Counted from the first letter of the stretch, positions 1-8,389 are shown. The stretch: 64,000 bases of DNA from Pirellulaceae bacterium (GCA_023382975.1 JAHDXO010000018.1:44477-108476); one strand, 5' to 3'. Notes: a model not told the origin generated them from the letters alone. Numbers and translations: made by a program.

Positions 1-1
1 A

Positions 2-2572
2 GGCGACTGGCGGATCGTGATTCTGTCGCCCTTCGGGGCTCGCGTTCACGCGCCGTGGGCGACGGCGGTGGCCGCCAAGTTGCAGGCCGAGACGGCGGGC
101 GAGGTCGACATGATGTGGAGCGACGACGGGATGGTGTTCCGTCTGCCCGAATCGGACGAACCGCCGCCGATCGAACTGCTGCTGCCGGCGTCGGACGAGG
201 TCGAAGATCTGGTCGTGCGTCAGTTGGGTTCGACGGCGCTGTTCGCGGCCCGATTCCGCGAGAACGCTGCGCGGGCCTTGCTGCTGCCGCGGCGGCATCC
301 GGGCCGCCGGACGCCGCTCTGGCTGCAGCGCCGCCGCTCGGCCGATCTGTTGTCCGTCGCCTCGCGCTATTCCGACTTTCCGATTCTGCTGGAAACGTTC
401 CGCGAGTGCCTGCGGGACGTGTTCGATCTGCGCGGGCTGAAGAGCATCCTGCGCGACGTCGAGCAGCGTGTGATCCGCGTCCGGATGGAGCGGACCGGGA
501 TTGCATCGCCGTTCGCGTCGTCGGTGATGTTCAACTACACGGCGAACTTCCTGTACGAGGGCGATGCGCCGTTGGCCGAACGCCGCGCGGCAACGCTGGC
601 GCTGGACCATGCGCAACTGCGGGAATTGCTGGGCGACGCCGAGCTGCGCGAGTTGCTGGACGCCGCGGCGGTCGAAGAATTGGCGTTCGAACTGCAGCGA
701 TTGGACGAGCGGTTCCACGTGAAGCACCCGGATGCATTGCACGAAATGCTGCAACACCTGGGCGACCTGTCGCGCGAGGAACTGGCGGCGAGATGCGAGT
801 CCGGGGCGGCCAGCGACGGGCGGCTGGACGAGTGGATCAACGGCCTGATCCAGGCTCGACGCCTGATCTGGATTCGGATCGCCGGCCAGCGGCGGTTGGC
901 GGCTGCCGAAGACGCGGCCCGCTTTCGCGACGCGCTGGGGGTCGTGCCGCCGCCGGGATTGCCCGACGCCTTCCTGGAAAGCGTCAACGATCCCCTGGGC
1001 GATCTCGTCTCGCGGTATGCTCGCACGCATGTTCCGTTCCAGGCGGAACACGTAGCCGAGCGATTCGGACTGGGCGTCGCTCCGGTGCGCGAGACGCTGC
1101 AGCGCTTGCTCGCCCGCAATCGCTTGCTCGAAGGCGAATTCCTGCCGGGCGGGCACGGGCGGGAATGGTGCGACGCCGATGTGCTGCGCAGCCTGAAACG
1201 CCGCTCGCTGGCGCGGCTCCGCAAACAGGTCGAGCCGGTCGAGCCTGCGGTGCTGACGCGGTTTCTGATCGATTGGCAAGGCGTTTCGCCGTCCCGCCTC
1301 GTCGGTGAAAGGATGGGACTGGCTTCGAAGGACGAGACGCCTGTCCCCGTCTTCTCACCGCGAAAGCGTGGATTGGACGGCTTGCTGGACGTCGTCGAGC
1401 AACTGCAGGGAGTGCCGTTGCCCGCCTCGGTCTGGGAGCAGGAAATCCTGCCGAGCCGGATTCAAGACTATCGCCCCAGCGACCTCGACGAATTGTGCGC
1501 CGCCGGCGAGATCGTGTGGCGCGGGTTCGACAGTCTCGGTCCCGGCGACGGGCGAATCGCACTGTATTTGGCGGACCATTTCTTGCGGCTTGTGCCGCCG
1601 TCCAAGCCGGTCGAAGGGGAACTGGCGGAGCGTGTCCGGCAATTGCTGTCCCAGCGCGGGGCATTGTTTTTCGACGACATCGTGCGGACCGTCGGCGGCT
1701 TCCGCAACGATCTGCTCGACGCCGTTTGGCAATTGGTGTGGGCGGGCGAGTTGACCAACGACACGCTGGCGCCGCTGCGATCCCTGAACCGCAGCAGCGG
1801 ATCGGGCGGCAAGAAGGAATCGTCGCGTCGCGGCCGGCGAGCCTTTCGATCGCGTCGAGTCAGCAAGCTGCCGGGCTCCGAAGGGCGTTTCTCGCTGCTG
1901 CCTGCGCTCGGGTCAGACGGTCCCAGCGCGACGGAGCGTCAGGCGGCGATCGCCAGCCAATTGATCGAACGCTACGGCGTGTTGACTCGGGAGATGGTCG
2001 TCCACGAAGGGATTCCGGGCGGCTTTGCGGGCCTGTACCCCGTGTTGAAGGCCATGGAGGAATCCGGTCGCCTGCGGCGTGGCTACTTCGTCGCCGGGTT
2101 GGGCGCTGCGCAATTCGCCGCGCCAGGCGCCGAAGACCGGTTGCGGCAGACGGGACGCGACCCAGCGCTGGCGGGCGGCGCGATCGTATTGGCTGCCACC
2201 GATCCGGCCAATCCGTACGGTGCGGCACTCGACTGGCCCGCCACGGAGGACGGCGTCATGCGTCCGCAGCGCGCGGCGAGTTCGCGAGTCGTGCTGAGCG
2301 ACGGCCATCTGGTCGGCTACCTCGGCCGCACCGGCCAGCATCTGTTGGCGTTCCTGCCCGACATCGAACCCGAGCGGACCATGCAAGGCGACCGACTCGT
2401 CCAAGCCCTGGTCGACGTAGCGGCCAACGGCCCCGTCTACCTGACCAAGATCGACGGCGCCGACCCCGGCGAATCCCCGCTCGCCCCACCCCTGATCGCC
2501 GCCGGCTTCGTCCCCACCGCCCGCGGTTACCTGCTGCGCAGCACCGCCGTCCGGCCAGGGAAGGAGGATTGA
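2..2572 (+). CDS. lhr: Lhr-family ATP-dependent helicase, C-terminal part (5' end outside window)
   Basis: This is the C-terminal 856 residues of an Lhr-type superfamily 2 helicase, a large ATP-driven nucleic-acid translocase linked to DNA repair. The frame is open to the window edge and begins GDWRIVILSPFGARVHAPWA, the junction seen after the RecA-like motor domains in Lhr proteins. The motor domains (Walker A, DExH) therefore lie upstream and cannot be inspected. The visible part has the winged-helix and Lhr-core C-terminal character, Arg-rich and mainly helical, and ends at TGA 2570-2572. Full Lhr proteins are about 1500 residues, so roughly 40 percent of the gene is missing. A GTG at 17 is in frame but falls inside the conserved block and is not the start. 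Family assignment is firm; substrate is not visible. Confidence 0.9.
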   Translation, partial: GDWRIVILSPFGARVHAPWATAVAAKLQAETAGEVDMMWSDDGMVFRLPESDEPPPIELLLPASDEVEDLVVRQLGSTALFAARFRENAARALLLPRRHPGRRTPLWLQRRRSADLLSVASRYSDFPILLETFRECLRDVFDLRGLKSILRDVEQRVIRVRMERTGIASPFASSVMFNYTANFLYEGDAPLAERRAATLALDHAQLRELLGDAELRELLDAAAVEELAFELQRLDERFHVKHPDALHEMLQHLGDLSREELAARCESGAASDGRLDEWINGLIQARRLIWIRIAGQRRLAAAEDAARFRDALGVVPPPGLPDAFLESVNDPLGDLVSRYARTHVPFQAEHVAERFGLGVAPVRETLQRLLARNRLLEGEFLPGGHGREWCDADVLRSLKRRSLARLRKQVEPVEPAVLTRFLIDWQGVSPSRLVGERMGLASKDETPVPVFSPRKRGLDGLLDVVEQLQGVPLPASVWEQEILPSRIQDYRPSDLDELCAAGEIVWRGFDSLGPGDGRIALYLADHFLRLVPPSKPVEGELAERVRQLLSQRGALFFDDIVRTVGGFRNDLLDAVWQLVWAGELTNDTLAPLRSLNRSSGSGGKKESSRRGRRAFRSRRVSKLPGSEGRFSLLPALGSDGPSATERQAAIASQLIERYGVLTREMVVHEGIPGGFAGLYPVLKAMEESGRLRRGYFVAGLGAAQFAAPGAEDRLRQTGRDPALAGGAIVLAATDPANPYGAALDWPATEDGVMRPQRAASSRVVLSDGHLVGYLGRTGQHLLAFLPDIEPERTMQGDRLVQALVDVAANGPVYLTKIDGADPGESPLAPPLIAAGFVPTARGYLLRSTAVRPGKED

Positions 2573-2637
2573 GATGGCCCGTCGAAGCACGGGCGGCGTC
2601 GAATGATGTGCGTTGCCTTTTCGCGAGGAATGACGCC

Positions 2638-2663
2638 GCGTAGAATGCGACGAGATTCTACGC
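2638..2663. terminator. Hairpin downstream of lhr
   Basis: A perfect 9-bp inverted repeat (GCGTAGAAT / ATTCTACGC) with an 8-base loop lies 66 bases after the lhr stop codon. No T-tract follows on either strand, so it is not a classical intrinsic terminator. It may still serve as an RNA 3'-end hairpin. Confidence 0.35.
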
Positions 2664-2749
2664 TCAAGAGACCGGCAGCCTGGTCTAATTCATTGCAGTG
2701 TCTGATTCATGACTTTCGTGTAGGTGAACGGCCGACGGGGTTGTTGTAT

Positions 2750-2868
2750 GGACTTGTACGAGGAATTGGCTAGATTGGTTGACGCGCGATCAAGATTGGG
2801 TGGATTTGAAAAAGCTGGGATACGACGATGCAACAGGAACGGACGAGAGCGGTGCTGAATCAAGTTGA
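2750..2868 (+). pseudogene. Nucleotidyltransferase remnant with a large internal deletion
   Basis: From ATG 2750 the first frame reads MDLYEELARLVDA, which looks like the N-terminus of small MNT/AbiEii-like nucleotidyltransferases. A second frame ending at TGA 2866-2868 reads RDQDWVDLKKLG and an acidic tail, which looks like the C-terminus of the same kind of protein (RDQD.aDi..L). The two switch at the CGCGCG run at 2785-2790. The simplest reading is that the catalytic middle of about 500 bases was lost by deletion across short repeats, with the ends left in different frames. The stop overlaps the region just before the next small gene, as expected for a former two-gene unit. Family recognition is from memory of short motifs, so confidence is moderate. 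Confidence 0.5.
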
Positions 2869-2869
2869 C

Positions 2870-3052
2870 ATGTCGCCGGCAGCGGTCGGTCAGCGGTTGA
2901 GGGACGTGGCTCAGTTGTATCGGCTCGGCGTCTCTCTTCAGAACTCGCGTCTACTGGGCGGTGTCGAGCAGCTTCGCCAAGTCTCTGCTGAGCCACGAAG
3001 CGTGGACGATTCGCTCACCCTTGGATCAACTCAGGGTCCGGCGGAGGAATGA
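2870..3052 (+). CDS. Small helical protein, possible partner of the lost nucleotidyltransferase
   Basis: A 60-residue frame begins MSPAAVGQRLRDVAQLYRLG at ATG 2870, one base after the stop of the upstream remnant. An in-frame ATG at 2828 would lengthen it by 14 residues that overlap the remnant tail, so 2870 is preferred. Residues 1-35 predict as two amphipathic helices and the rest is polar. Similar short proteins sit beside nucleotidyltransferases in related bacteria, but I cannot name a family. With its neighbour deleted it may no longer function. The frame could also be spurious. Confidence 0.45.
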   Translation: MSPAAVGQRLRDVAQLYRLGVSLQNSRLLGGVEQLRQVSAEPRSVDDSLTLGSTQGPAEE

Positions 3053-3074
3053 TCCAAACTCCAGAAAGAGACGA

Positions 3075-3473
3075 ATGATGGCTTGTAGTTCTCGACATCG
3101 CAATCTGGCTGATCGCGTGACTCCTCGGACGAAGCTGTGGTTGGAGGTCAACAGCCAGTACGTGTTCGGCCTGGGCATCAGCAACATTCTGAAGGCCGTC
3201 CAGCAGACGGGATCCATCAAAGCAGCCGCCCGCGAGGTGGGCAAGAGCTACCGGCACGTCTGGGACAAGATCAAGCAGGCCGAAGAGGCGCTCGGCGTGC
3301 CTCTGGTCCGCACCCAGGTCGGCGGCAAGGACGCGCGGCGCAGCGAATTGTCCGACTTGGCGCAAGACCTGGTGCGAGATTACGACGACTGTCGGCAACG
3401 CCTGTTTGATTTGGTGCAAGTCGAATTCGCGCAACGACTGCAGGACACGCTCCGGAAACACGGCAGCCACTGA
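3075..3473 (+). CDS. ModE-like winged-helix regulator, DNA-binding domain only
   Basis: A 132-residue protein related to the N-terminal LysR-type winged helix of the molybdate regulator ModE. The helix-turn-helix reads LKAVQQTGSIKAAAREVGKS, followed by YRHVWDKIKQAEEALGVPL and RTQVGGKDARRSELSDLAQD, matching ModE block by block (QTGSI.AAA, SY..aWd.i, GG..g....LT..gq.l). The C-terminal TOBE/Mop oxyanion-binding domains of ModE are absent. I start at ATG 3075, after AGAAAGAGACGA; a longer frame from 2961 runs through unrelated sequence. It precedes the tungstate importer on the same strand, so it probably controls that locus, perhaps in response to a ligand sensed otherwise. Single-domain ModE-like regulators are known, so this need not be a truncation. 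Confidence 0.8.
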   Translation: MMACSSRHRNLADRVTPRTKLWLEVNSQYVFGLGISNILKAVQQTGSIKAAAREVGKSYRHVWDKIKQAEEALGVPLVRTQVGGKDARRSELSDLAQDLVRDYDDCRQRLFDLVQVEFAQRLQDTLRKHGSH

Positions 3474-3512
3474 GGCGGCCGCGGCAGCCTCGCGGCCTTG
3501 TGTCCATGCCGA

Positions 3513-3531
3513 GAGGCATTACAATGACCTC
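3513..3531. promoter_or_regulatory. Imperfect palindrome, candidate operator of the ModE-like regulator
   Basis: GAGG-CATT-AC-AATG-A-CCTC is a dyad between the regulator gene and the next gene. Its position fits an operator for an oxyanion-responsive repressor. It does not match the E. coli ModE box, so this is a positional guess. Confidence 0.3.
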
Positions 3532-3538
3532 GCCTAAC

Positions 3539-3597
3539 GGCACGAGCGTGCCATTTGTTCTGCGTGTCGCCCAGAAACCACGCTCCTTCACGGCACG
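3539..3597 (+). promoter_or_regulatory. Leader RNA with two mutually exclusive stems
   Basis: CGTGCC at 3547-3552 can pair with GGCACG just upstream (from 3539, giving a small hairpin GGCAC-GAGC-GTGCC) or with an identical GGCACG at 3592-3597. The second pairing encloses another helix, GCGTG 3562-3566 with CACGC 3579-3583. The downstream start codon is at 3639, with a strong ribosome site at about 3623-3635. Alternative pairing of this kind is what a riboswitch or attenuator leader looks like. No known Moco/Tuco motif was confirmed by eye. Confidence 0.3.
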
Positions 3598-3638
3598 GTT
3601 CCAGGAATGCTTTTTTACAGGTTGAGAGAGGAAAGACC

Positions 3639-4997
3639 ATGTACCACAGCATCTGGCTAATGACGATTCCTTTGCTGCTGTGCGCCGTTTGGGCGCACGC
3701 CGGCGAACCAGCATCGACCTCGCCGGCGGCGCAGCCTCCGTGCATGCGAGTCCTATTGGTCCGCAATGAATCCGGCAGGACAACCACGATTACGCCCGCC
3801 GAGTTTGCGAAATTGCCCCAGGCGACGGTCCGGGACAAGATTCCGCATACCGACCAGGACGGAGCCTACGAAGGCGTCTTGCTGCATGAATTGCTGCGTG
3901 CTGCCGGGGTCGCGTTTGCCGATCCTGCCGCCCCCGACAAGAAATTGCCGGCCTCGCTCCGTACCGCGTACGTGCTGGTCGAGGCGTCCGACGGATATCA
4001 AGTCGTGTTCTCGATTCCCGAGATTCATCCCGACCTGGGCGGGCGCGAGGTGCTGCTCGTCAACCGAGTGAACGGCGTCCCATTGGACGCGAAGCTGGCG
4101 CCGTATCAAGTGATCGTGCCCGGCAGCGATCTGCACGCGCGCTGGATTCGGCAGGTGACGCGGATCATGGTCCAACCCGCGACGGCTGCGCCCGTTTCGC
4201 CCCAAGACGCTGCGGCGACCGCCCCGCAGACTGGCAGGCCTTCGGAAGGCCAAGTGTTTCTGGTCGGCACCGGCCCGGGCGATCCGGAACTGATGTCGGT
4301 CAAGGCCGCGCAGCTTCTGAAGCGGGCCGACATCGTGTTCTGCTACAGTTGGATGAAGGACGAAGTGGCGCCGTTCGTGCGTCCGGGCGCCGTCGAAGTG
4401 GCTTCCCCGCTGCTCATGGGTGGCCAGTACTGCGGCCAGAACCCGGACGACTTCCAGGGCGAACTTCAGGAGCGAGTGCGGCAAACGAACGAGGCCCTGG
4501 ACCAACTGAAGACGCGCATTCGAGCCGCGGTCGCCGATGGAAAAACCGTGGCGTTTGCGGACAACGGCGATCCGACTATCTTCAGCCCGTGGGGCTGGGT
4601 GCCGGATCTGCTCGCGGAATTCCGGCCGGTTGTGATTCCCGGCATGAGTTCTTTTAACGCCGCCAACGCCGTTCTTCAGCGCGGGCTGGCAGGACAACGG
4701 TCCTTGATCCTCTCCTCCGGCAGCGACTTGGGCCGTCCCGATCCGCAGGGAAGGTTGAGCAGCACCCTGGTCTTCTTTACCCAGCGGGTTGAGATCCAGA
4801 AGCTGATGGGCCAATTGCGGGATCGCTACCCGGCCGATACCCCCGTGGCGATCGTCTGCGACGTCAGCTATCCGTCGGAGAGGATTCTCAGAGGGCAATT
4901 AGGCACCTTCGCCGACGTCGTCGCCAAGGAACAGCTTCCGCTGTTGTACCTGTTGTACGTGGGCGATGCTTTGGGCGTAGCGACTGCGGCCAAGTAA
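3639..4997 (+). CDS. Exported sulfite-oxidase-like domain fused to a tetrapyrrole (SAM) methylase domain
   Basis: A 452-residue protein. Residues 1-21 form a signal peptide (hydrophobic core, cleavage after AHA). Residues about 40-165 resemble the small molybdopterin-oxidoreductase (SUOX) fold, with YEGVLLHELLRAAGV, but no molybdenum-liganding Cys is apparent. Residues about 205-450 are a tetrapyrrole-methylase domain like CobM/CbiF, with VGTGPGDPELMSVKA, ADNGDPTIFSPWG, VIPGMSSFNAANA and a C-terminal LLYLLYVGDAL. The start at ATG 3639 is set by GAGAGAGGAAAG; an upstream ATG at 3555 has no such site. It lies between the ModE-like regulator and tupA, so a role in tungsten/molybdenum handling is likely. 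A SAM-dependent enzyme outside the cytoplasm is unexpected: it may be anchored, may not be exported, or may use the fold to bind something else. Confidence 0.75.
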   Translation: MYHSIWLMTIPLLLCAVWAHAGEPASTSPAAQPPCMRVLLVRNESGRTTTITPAEFAKLPQATVRDKIPHTDQDGAYEGVLLHELLRAAGVAFADPAAPDKKLPASLRTAYVLVEASDGYQVVFSIPEIHPDLGGREVLLVNRVNGVPLDAKLAPYQVIVPGSDLHARWIRQVTRIMVQPATAAPVSPQDAAATAPQTGRPSEGQVFLVGTGPGDPELMSVKAAQLLKRADIVFCYSWMKDEVAPFVRPGAVEVASPLLMGGQYCGQNPDDFQGELQERVRQTNEALDQLKTRIRAAVADGKTVAFADNGDPTIFSPWGWVPDLLAEFRPVVIPGMSSFNAANAVLQRGLAGQRSLILSSGSDLGRPDPQGRLSSTLVFFTQRVEIQKLMGQLRDRYPADTPVAIVCDVSYPSERILRGQLGTFADVVAKEQLPLLYLLYVGDALGVATAAK

Positions 4998-5099
4998 TCG
5001 CGACGCTCGCGATCCGTTGTGTCTCGAAGCCATCATCACTCCGGTTTCGGTCGCCCTGAGTTGCGGGCGTTTCGAACCTTTGCGAAAGTACGGCATCCC

Positions 5100-5972
5100 A
5101 TGTTGCGGAAGACTCCTGCCTTGATCGTCGGGCTCGCCCTTTGCGGATGGCTGCTGGGGGTGGGCGAGATTCAGACGGCGTCGCTGGCGGCCGACAAGCC
5201 CGTGCTGCGTCTGGCGACGACGACCAGCGTCGCCGACACCGGCTTGGCCGCGGCGATCCTGCCGGACTTCGAACGCCGCAACGGTTGCCGCGTGGACGTG
5301 ATCGCGGTCGGGACGGGTCAGGCGTTGTCGATCGCCAGCCGCGGCGATGCGGACGTCGTGATCGTCCACTCGAGAAAGCAAGAAGAGGCGTTTATCGCCG
5401 CCGACCACGCCAAACAGCGTTACGAAGTCATGTTCAACGATTTCGTCGTAATCGGGCCCGTTGACGATCCGGCTCGAACCGGGGCGGCCAAGTCGGCGGC
5501 GGATACGTTCCGGGCGATCGCAGACGCCCAAGCGACCTTCTTCAGCCGCGGCGACAAGAGTGGCACTCACACCAAGGAACTCGACATCTGGCGCACGGCC
5601 GGGCTCGCGCCAGGCAAGGACGCCCGTTGGTACAAGTCGTTGGGTTTGGGAATTCGCGAAGTGCTGTTGGCCGCTCACGAGAAGCGAGCCTATACGCTGA
5701 CAGACCGAGGTACTTGGCTCGCTGTTCAAGCCAAGCTGCCGGAATTGCGGATCGTTCTTGGGGGCGAACGTCCCGAAGCGAACAAGGATCCGGAACTGAT
5801 CAACCGGTACGCGGTCATGGCGGTCGATGCCCGCAAGCATCCCGGCGTCAACGCGGCGCTCGCGGAAAAGTTCGTGGAGTGGTTGCGGTCGGCGGAGATC
5901 CAGAAGAAGATCGGGCAGTTCGGCGCCGACCGGTTCGGTCAACCGCTATTCCATCCGGCGGCCGTTGAGTGA
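5100..5972 (+). CDS. tupA: Tungstate ABC transporter substrate-binding protein TupA
   Basis: A 290-residue periplasmic oxyanion-binding protein that delivers tungstate to TupBC. It has a signal peptide (residues 1 to about 31) and the TupA signature TTTSVADTGL near the mature N-terminus. Further family blocks are GTGQAL, HSRKQEEAF, FNDFVVIGP and SRGDKSGTHTKEL; the TTTS and SGTH segments supply oxyanion ligands in this family. The start at ATG 5100 removes an implausible 27-residue extension and gives a clean signal sequence. tupB follows after 27 bases and tupC after that, forming the standard cassette. Tungstate is preferred over molybdate because of the TTTS signature and the short tupB; actual affinity cannot be read from sequence. 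Confidence 0.9.
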   Translation: MLRKTPALIVGLALCGWLLGVGEIQTASLAADKPVLRLATTTSVADTGLAAAILPDFERRNGCRVDVIAVGTGQALSIASRGDADVVIVHSRKQEEAFIAADHAKQRYEVMFNDFVVIGPVDDPARTGAAKSAADTFRAIADAQATFFSRGDKSGTHTKELDIWRTAGLAPGKDARWYKSLGLGIREVLLAAHEKRAYTLTDRGTWLAVQAKLPELRIVLGGERPEANKDPELINRYAVMAVDARKHPGVNAALAEKFVEWLRSAEIQKKIGQFGADRFGQPLFHPAAVE

Positions 5973-5999
5973 CCGCAGCGGGACGCCAGAGGACCAGCG

Positions 6000-6698
6000 A
6001 TGGATGAAGTCACCCGCGGGCTGCTGCGAGCCGCCGAATTGATCTGGACCGCCGATCCGGCCGTCATGGAGATCATCTGCCTGTCCTTGGGGGTCACTGG
6101 ATTGGCGTTGGCCATCAGCACCGTGATCGGCGTGCCCGTGGGGGCCGTATTGGGTCTGTGGTCGCGGATTCGCGTGCGCGGTTTGATCACGGTGCTGATG
6201 TACACCGGCATGGGGTTGCCGCCGGTCGTCGTCGGCCTGGCCGTGTATCTGCTGTTGTCCCGCAGCGGGCCGTTGGGCAACCTGGGCTGGCTGTTCACGC
6301 CGAGCGGCATGGTGCTGGCGCAAATCATCATCGCTTTGCCCGTCGTGGCGGGGTTGACGATGACCGCCGTGCAGAGCGTCGATCCAGCGTTGCGGCTTCA
6401 AGTCCGAGCGCTGGGCGCCACTCGCTGGCAGGAACTGACGGCGGTGCTGCGCGAGGCGCGGATCGGCGTCATGGCGGCGATCGTGGCGGCGTTCGGCTCG
6501 ATCATCTCCGAAGTCGGCGCCGTGATGTTGGTCGGCGGCAACATCGAAGGCCATACGCGCGTGTTGACGACTGCGATCGTGCTGCACACGCGAATGGGAG
6601 AATTCGACGTAGCGATCGCCTTGGGAATCATCCTGCTGTCGGTGACGTTTCTGGCCAATTCGGCTTTGTTCTGGCTGCAACACCGTGCCGAGGGCTGA
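6000..6698 (+). CDS. tupB: Tungstate ABC transporter permease TupB
   Basis: A 232-residue inner-membrane permease with several hydrophobic segments and the cytoplasmic coupling loop ALGATRWQELTAVLREARIG (EAA motif) at about residues 137-156. Length and motif match TupB/WtpB permeases. It lies 27 bases after tupA and its stop is 5 bases before tupC, so the three are co-transcribed. The ATG start at 6000 follows GAGGACCAGCG, a reasonable ribosome site. Confidence 0.9.
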   Translation: MDEVTRGLLRAAELIWTADPAVMEIICLSLGVTGLALAISTVIGVPVGAVLGLWSRIRVRGLITVLMYTGMGLPPVVVGLAVYLLLSRSGPLGNLGWLFTPSGMVLAQIIIALPVVAGLTMTAVQSVDPALRLQVRALGATRWQELTAVLREARIGVMAAIVAAFGSIISEVGAVMLVGGNIEGHTRVLTTAIVLHTRMGEFDVAIALGIILLSVTFLANSALFWLQHRAEG

Positions 6699-6703
6699 AG
6701 TTC

Positions 6704-7429
6704 ATGGCCGACCCTCTTTTCAGCATCGAAGGCGTGCGGAAATCTTATCACGGACGCGACGTGGTGGAGTTGGAACACCTGGAAGTTCATCCAGGCGAGG
6801 TGCTGGCATTGGTCGGCCCCAGCGGAAGCGGAAAGTCGACGTTGCTGCGGCTGCTGAACTTCATCGAGTCGCCCACCACGGGAACCATCACCTACCGCGG
6901 CTGCTCGTACCGCGACCATCGGGTGCCGATTGCCGTTCGCCGCGAGATCACCACCGTGTTCCAGCGTCCCGCATTGATCAGGGGCAGCGTTCGCCGCAAC
7001 GTGGCCTATGGGCTGCGTTTGCGGGGTCGTCGCGACGATCCGCGGGTCGAGCAGATGTTGAAGCATGTGGGACTGGACGCATTGGCAAAAACCCAGGCCC
7101 AGCGGCTGTCCGGCGGCGAGATGCAGCGGGTGGCGCTGGCGCGAGCGTTAGTCGTCCAGCCCGCCGCGCTGCTGTTGGACGAGCCGACCGCCAACCTGGA
7201 CCCTTACAACGTGGCCTTGATCGAAGACATCGTGCGGCGCGAAAACCGCGAGTCGGGAACGACGGTCGTGCTGGTCACGCACAACGTGTTTCAAGCCAAG
7301 CGGTTGGCCACTCGCATCGGGCTGATGCTCTCGGGCCGGTTGATCGAAATCGGTTCGACGATGCAGTTCTTTGAGTCGCCCGTTGACTCGCGTACCGCCG
7401 CCTTCGTGCGCGGTGAGATGATCTGCTGA
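6704..7429 (+). CDS. tupC: Tungstate ABC transporter ATP-binding protein TupC
   Basis: A 241-residue ABC ATPase that powers TupAB. Walker A GPSGSGKST lies at about residues 36-44, the signature LSGGEMQRVALARAL at about 132-146, and Walker B ALLLDEPTANLD at about 154-165, followed by the H-loop histidine in VLVTHN. I start at ATG 6704, five bases after the tupB stop; in-frame sequence further upstream overlaps tupB and is not part of the gene. The gene ends two bases before the end of the convergent DUF1559 gene, leaving no room for a separate terminator. Confidence 0.9.
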   Translation: MADPLFSIEGVRKSYHGRDVVELEHLEVHPGEVLALVGPSGSGKSTLLRLLNFIESPTTGTITYRGCSYRDHRVPIAVRREITTVFQRPALIRGSVRRNVAYGLRLRGRRDDPRVEQMLKHVGLDALAKTQAQRLSGGEMQRVALARALVVQPAALLLDEPTANLDPYNVALIEDIVRRENRESGTTVVLVTHNVFQAKRLATRIGLMLSGRLIEIGSTMQFFESPVDSRTAAFVRGEMIC

Positions 7430-7430
7430 A

Positions 7431-8342
7431 TCAATAACGCCCGACCGTCTCGCCGCCCGCGCGGGTACTCAACGCCTGGAACAACGATAGTTCGACGCTC
7501 TCGGACAGAAACCGCGTGGAACCGTCGGCCAAGGCGACCTGGCAGCCGCCTGGGTGACCGCTGCCCATCGCGGTGATTCGGCGACTCTCGTACACCGCGT
7601 CCACGGCCACTCCCTCCGGATGCAAGTAATTGACCGGCACCAACGCACCAAGCGTCACGTCACCCATGCCCGGAGCTCCTGCCGATGGACACCAGTATCC
7701 CCAGCCATTCATCTTCGTAAACGTCCCGGCATTCTGGTCGTAGTGGACATCGCGATGGTATCGCTCGCCAAACAGGAGCGTGTTGCTCGTACCATCCAAC
7801 AGATCTGCGATGCGATTGTTGCTGTTCATAAAGAATACGCCGTCGCGCGTGGCGAGGTTCGCCGGGTACGACTGCACTCCCGCATTGCCGCCGTAGCTGG
7901 TCATTCCGAACCGGCGACCACTGCTGTCCAAGGCGAACCGCTCCGGCAGATTGTCCGAGGGACAGATCAGCACATTCAATACGGTCCCTGCCTGACCGGA
8001 CAGGACGTTCTGCCACGGATCGTTAAAGTCCCACGAGGCCGAGAGCGGTCCCTGCTCGACCTGGGGCAGGATGAGCACGAACAGCGACACATTCCGAAAC
8101 CGCGGCGGATTGGGCTGTCCGGCCGGCGTCGGCCAATTTAGTCCTCCGGCGGGAAAGACGCCGTGCGTGTCGTGATAGTTGTGCGTCGCCAAGGCGATCT
8201 GCTTCAAATGATTCGAACAACTGATTCTTCGAGCCGCTCCGCGGGCCGCTTGAATCGCCGGCAACAGCAACGCGACCAGGATTCCGATGATCGCGATCAC
8301 GACTAGCAGCTCGACCAGCGTAAAAGCCTTCCGCAATCTCAT
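7431..8342 (-). CDS. DUF1559 domain protein with prepilin-type N-terminus
   Basis: A 303-residue protein of the large planctomycete DUF1559 family. It starts MRLRKAFTLVELLVVIAIIG, a type IV prepilin leader with the N-methylation Phe-Thr-Leu-Val-Glu and one hydrophobic helix. The conserved SCSNHLKQIALATHNYHD follows, and the C-terminal block VALADGSTRFLSESV is the H-X9-DG region of the family. These proteins are thought to be pseudopilin-like and surface-directed, but individual functions are unknown. The start is ATG 8342, with GGGAG six bases upstream; a TTG at 8348 is less likely. It is convergent with tupC and divergent from the GH106-like gene. Confidence 0.9.
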   Translation of the reverse strand: MRLRKAFTLVELLVVIAIIGILVALLLPAIQAARGAARRISCSNHLKQIALATHNYHDTHGVFPAGGLNWPTPAGQPNPPRFRNVSLFVLILPQVEQGPLSASWDFNDPWQNVLSGQAGTVLNVLICPSDNLPERFALDSSGRRFGMTSYGGNAGVQSYPANLATRDGVFFMNSNNRIADLLDGTSNTLLFGERYHRDVHYDQNAGTFTKMNGWGYWCPSAGAPGMGDVTLGALVPVNYLHPEGVAVDAVYESRRITAMGSGHPGGCQVALADGSTRFLSESVELSLFQALSTRAGGETVGRY

Positions 8343-8389
8343 GAGCAACTCCCAGTTTCAGCAATTGCAACGTGGGCAAATAGCATAGG

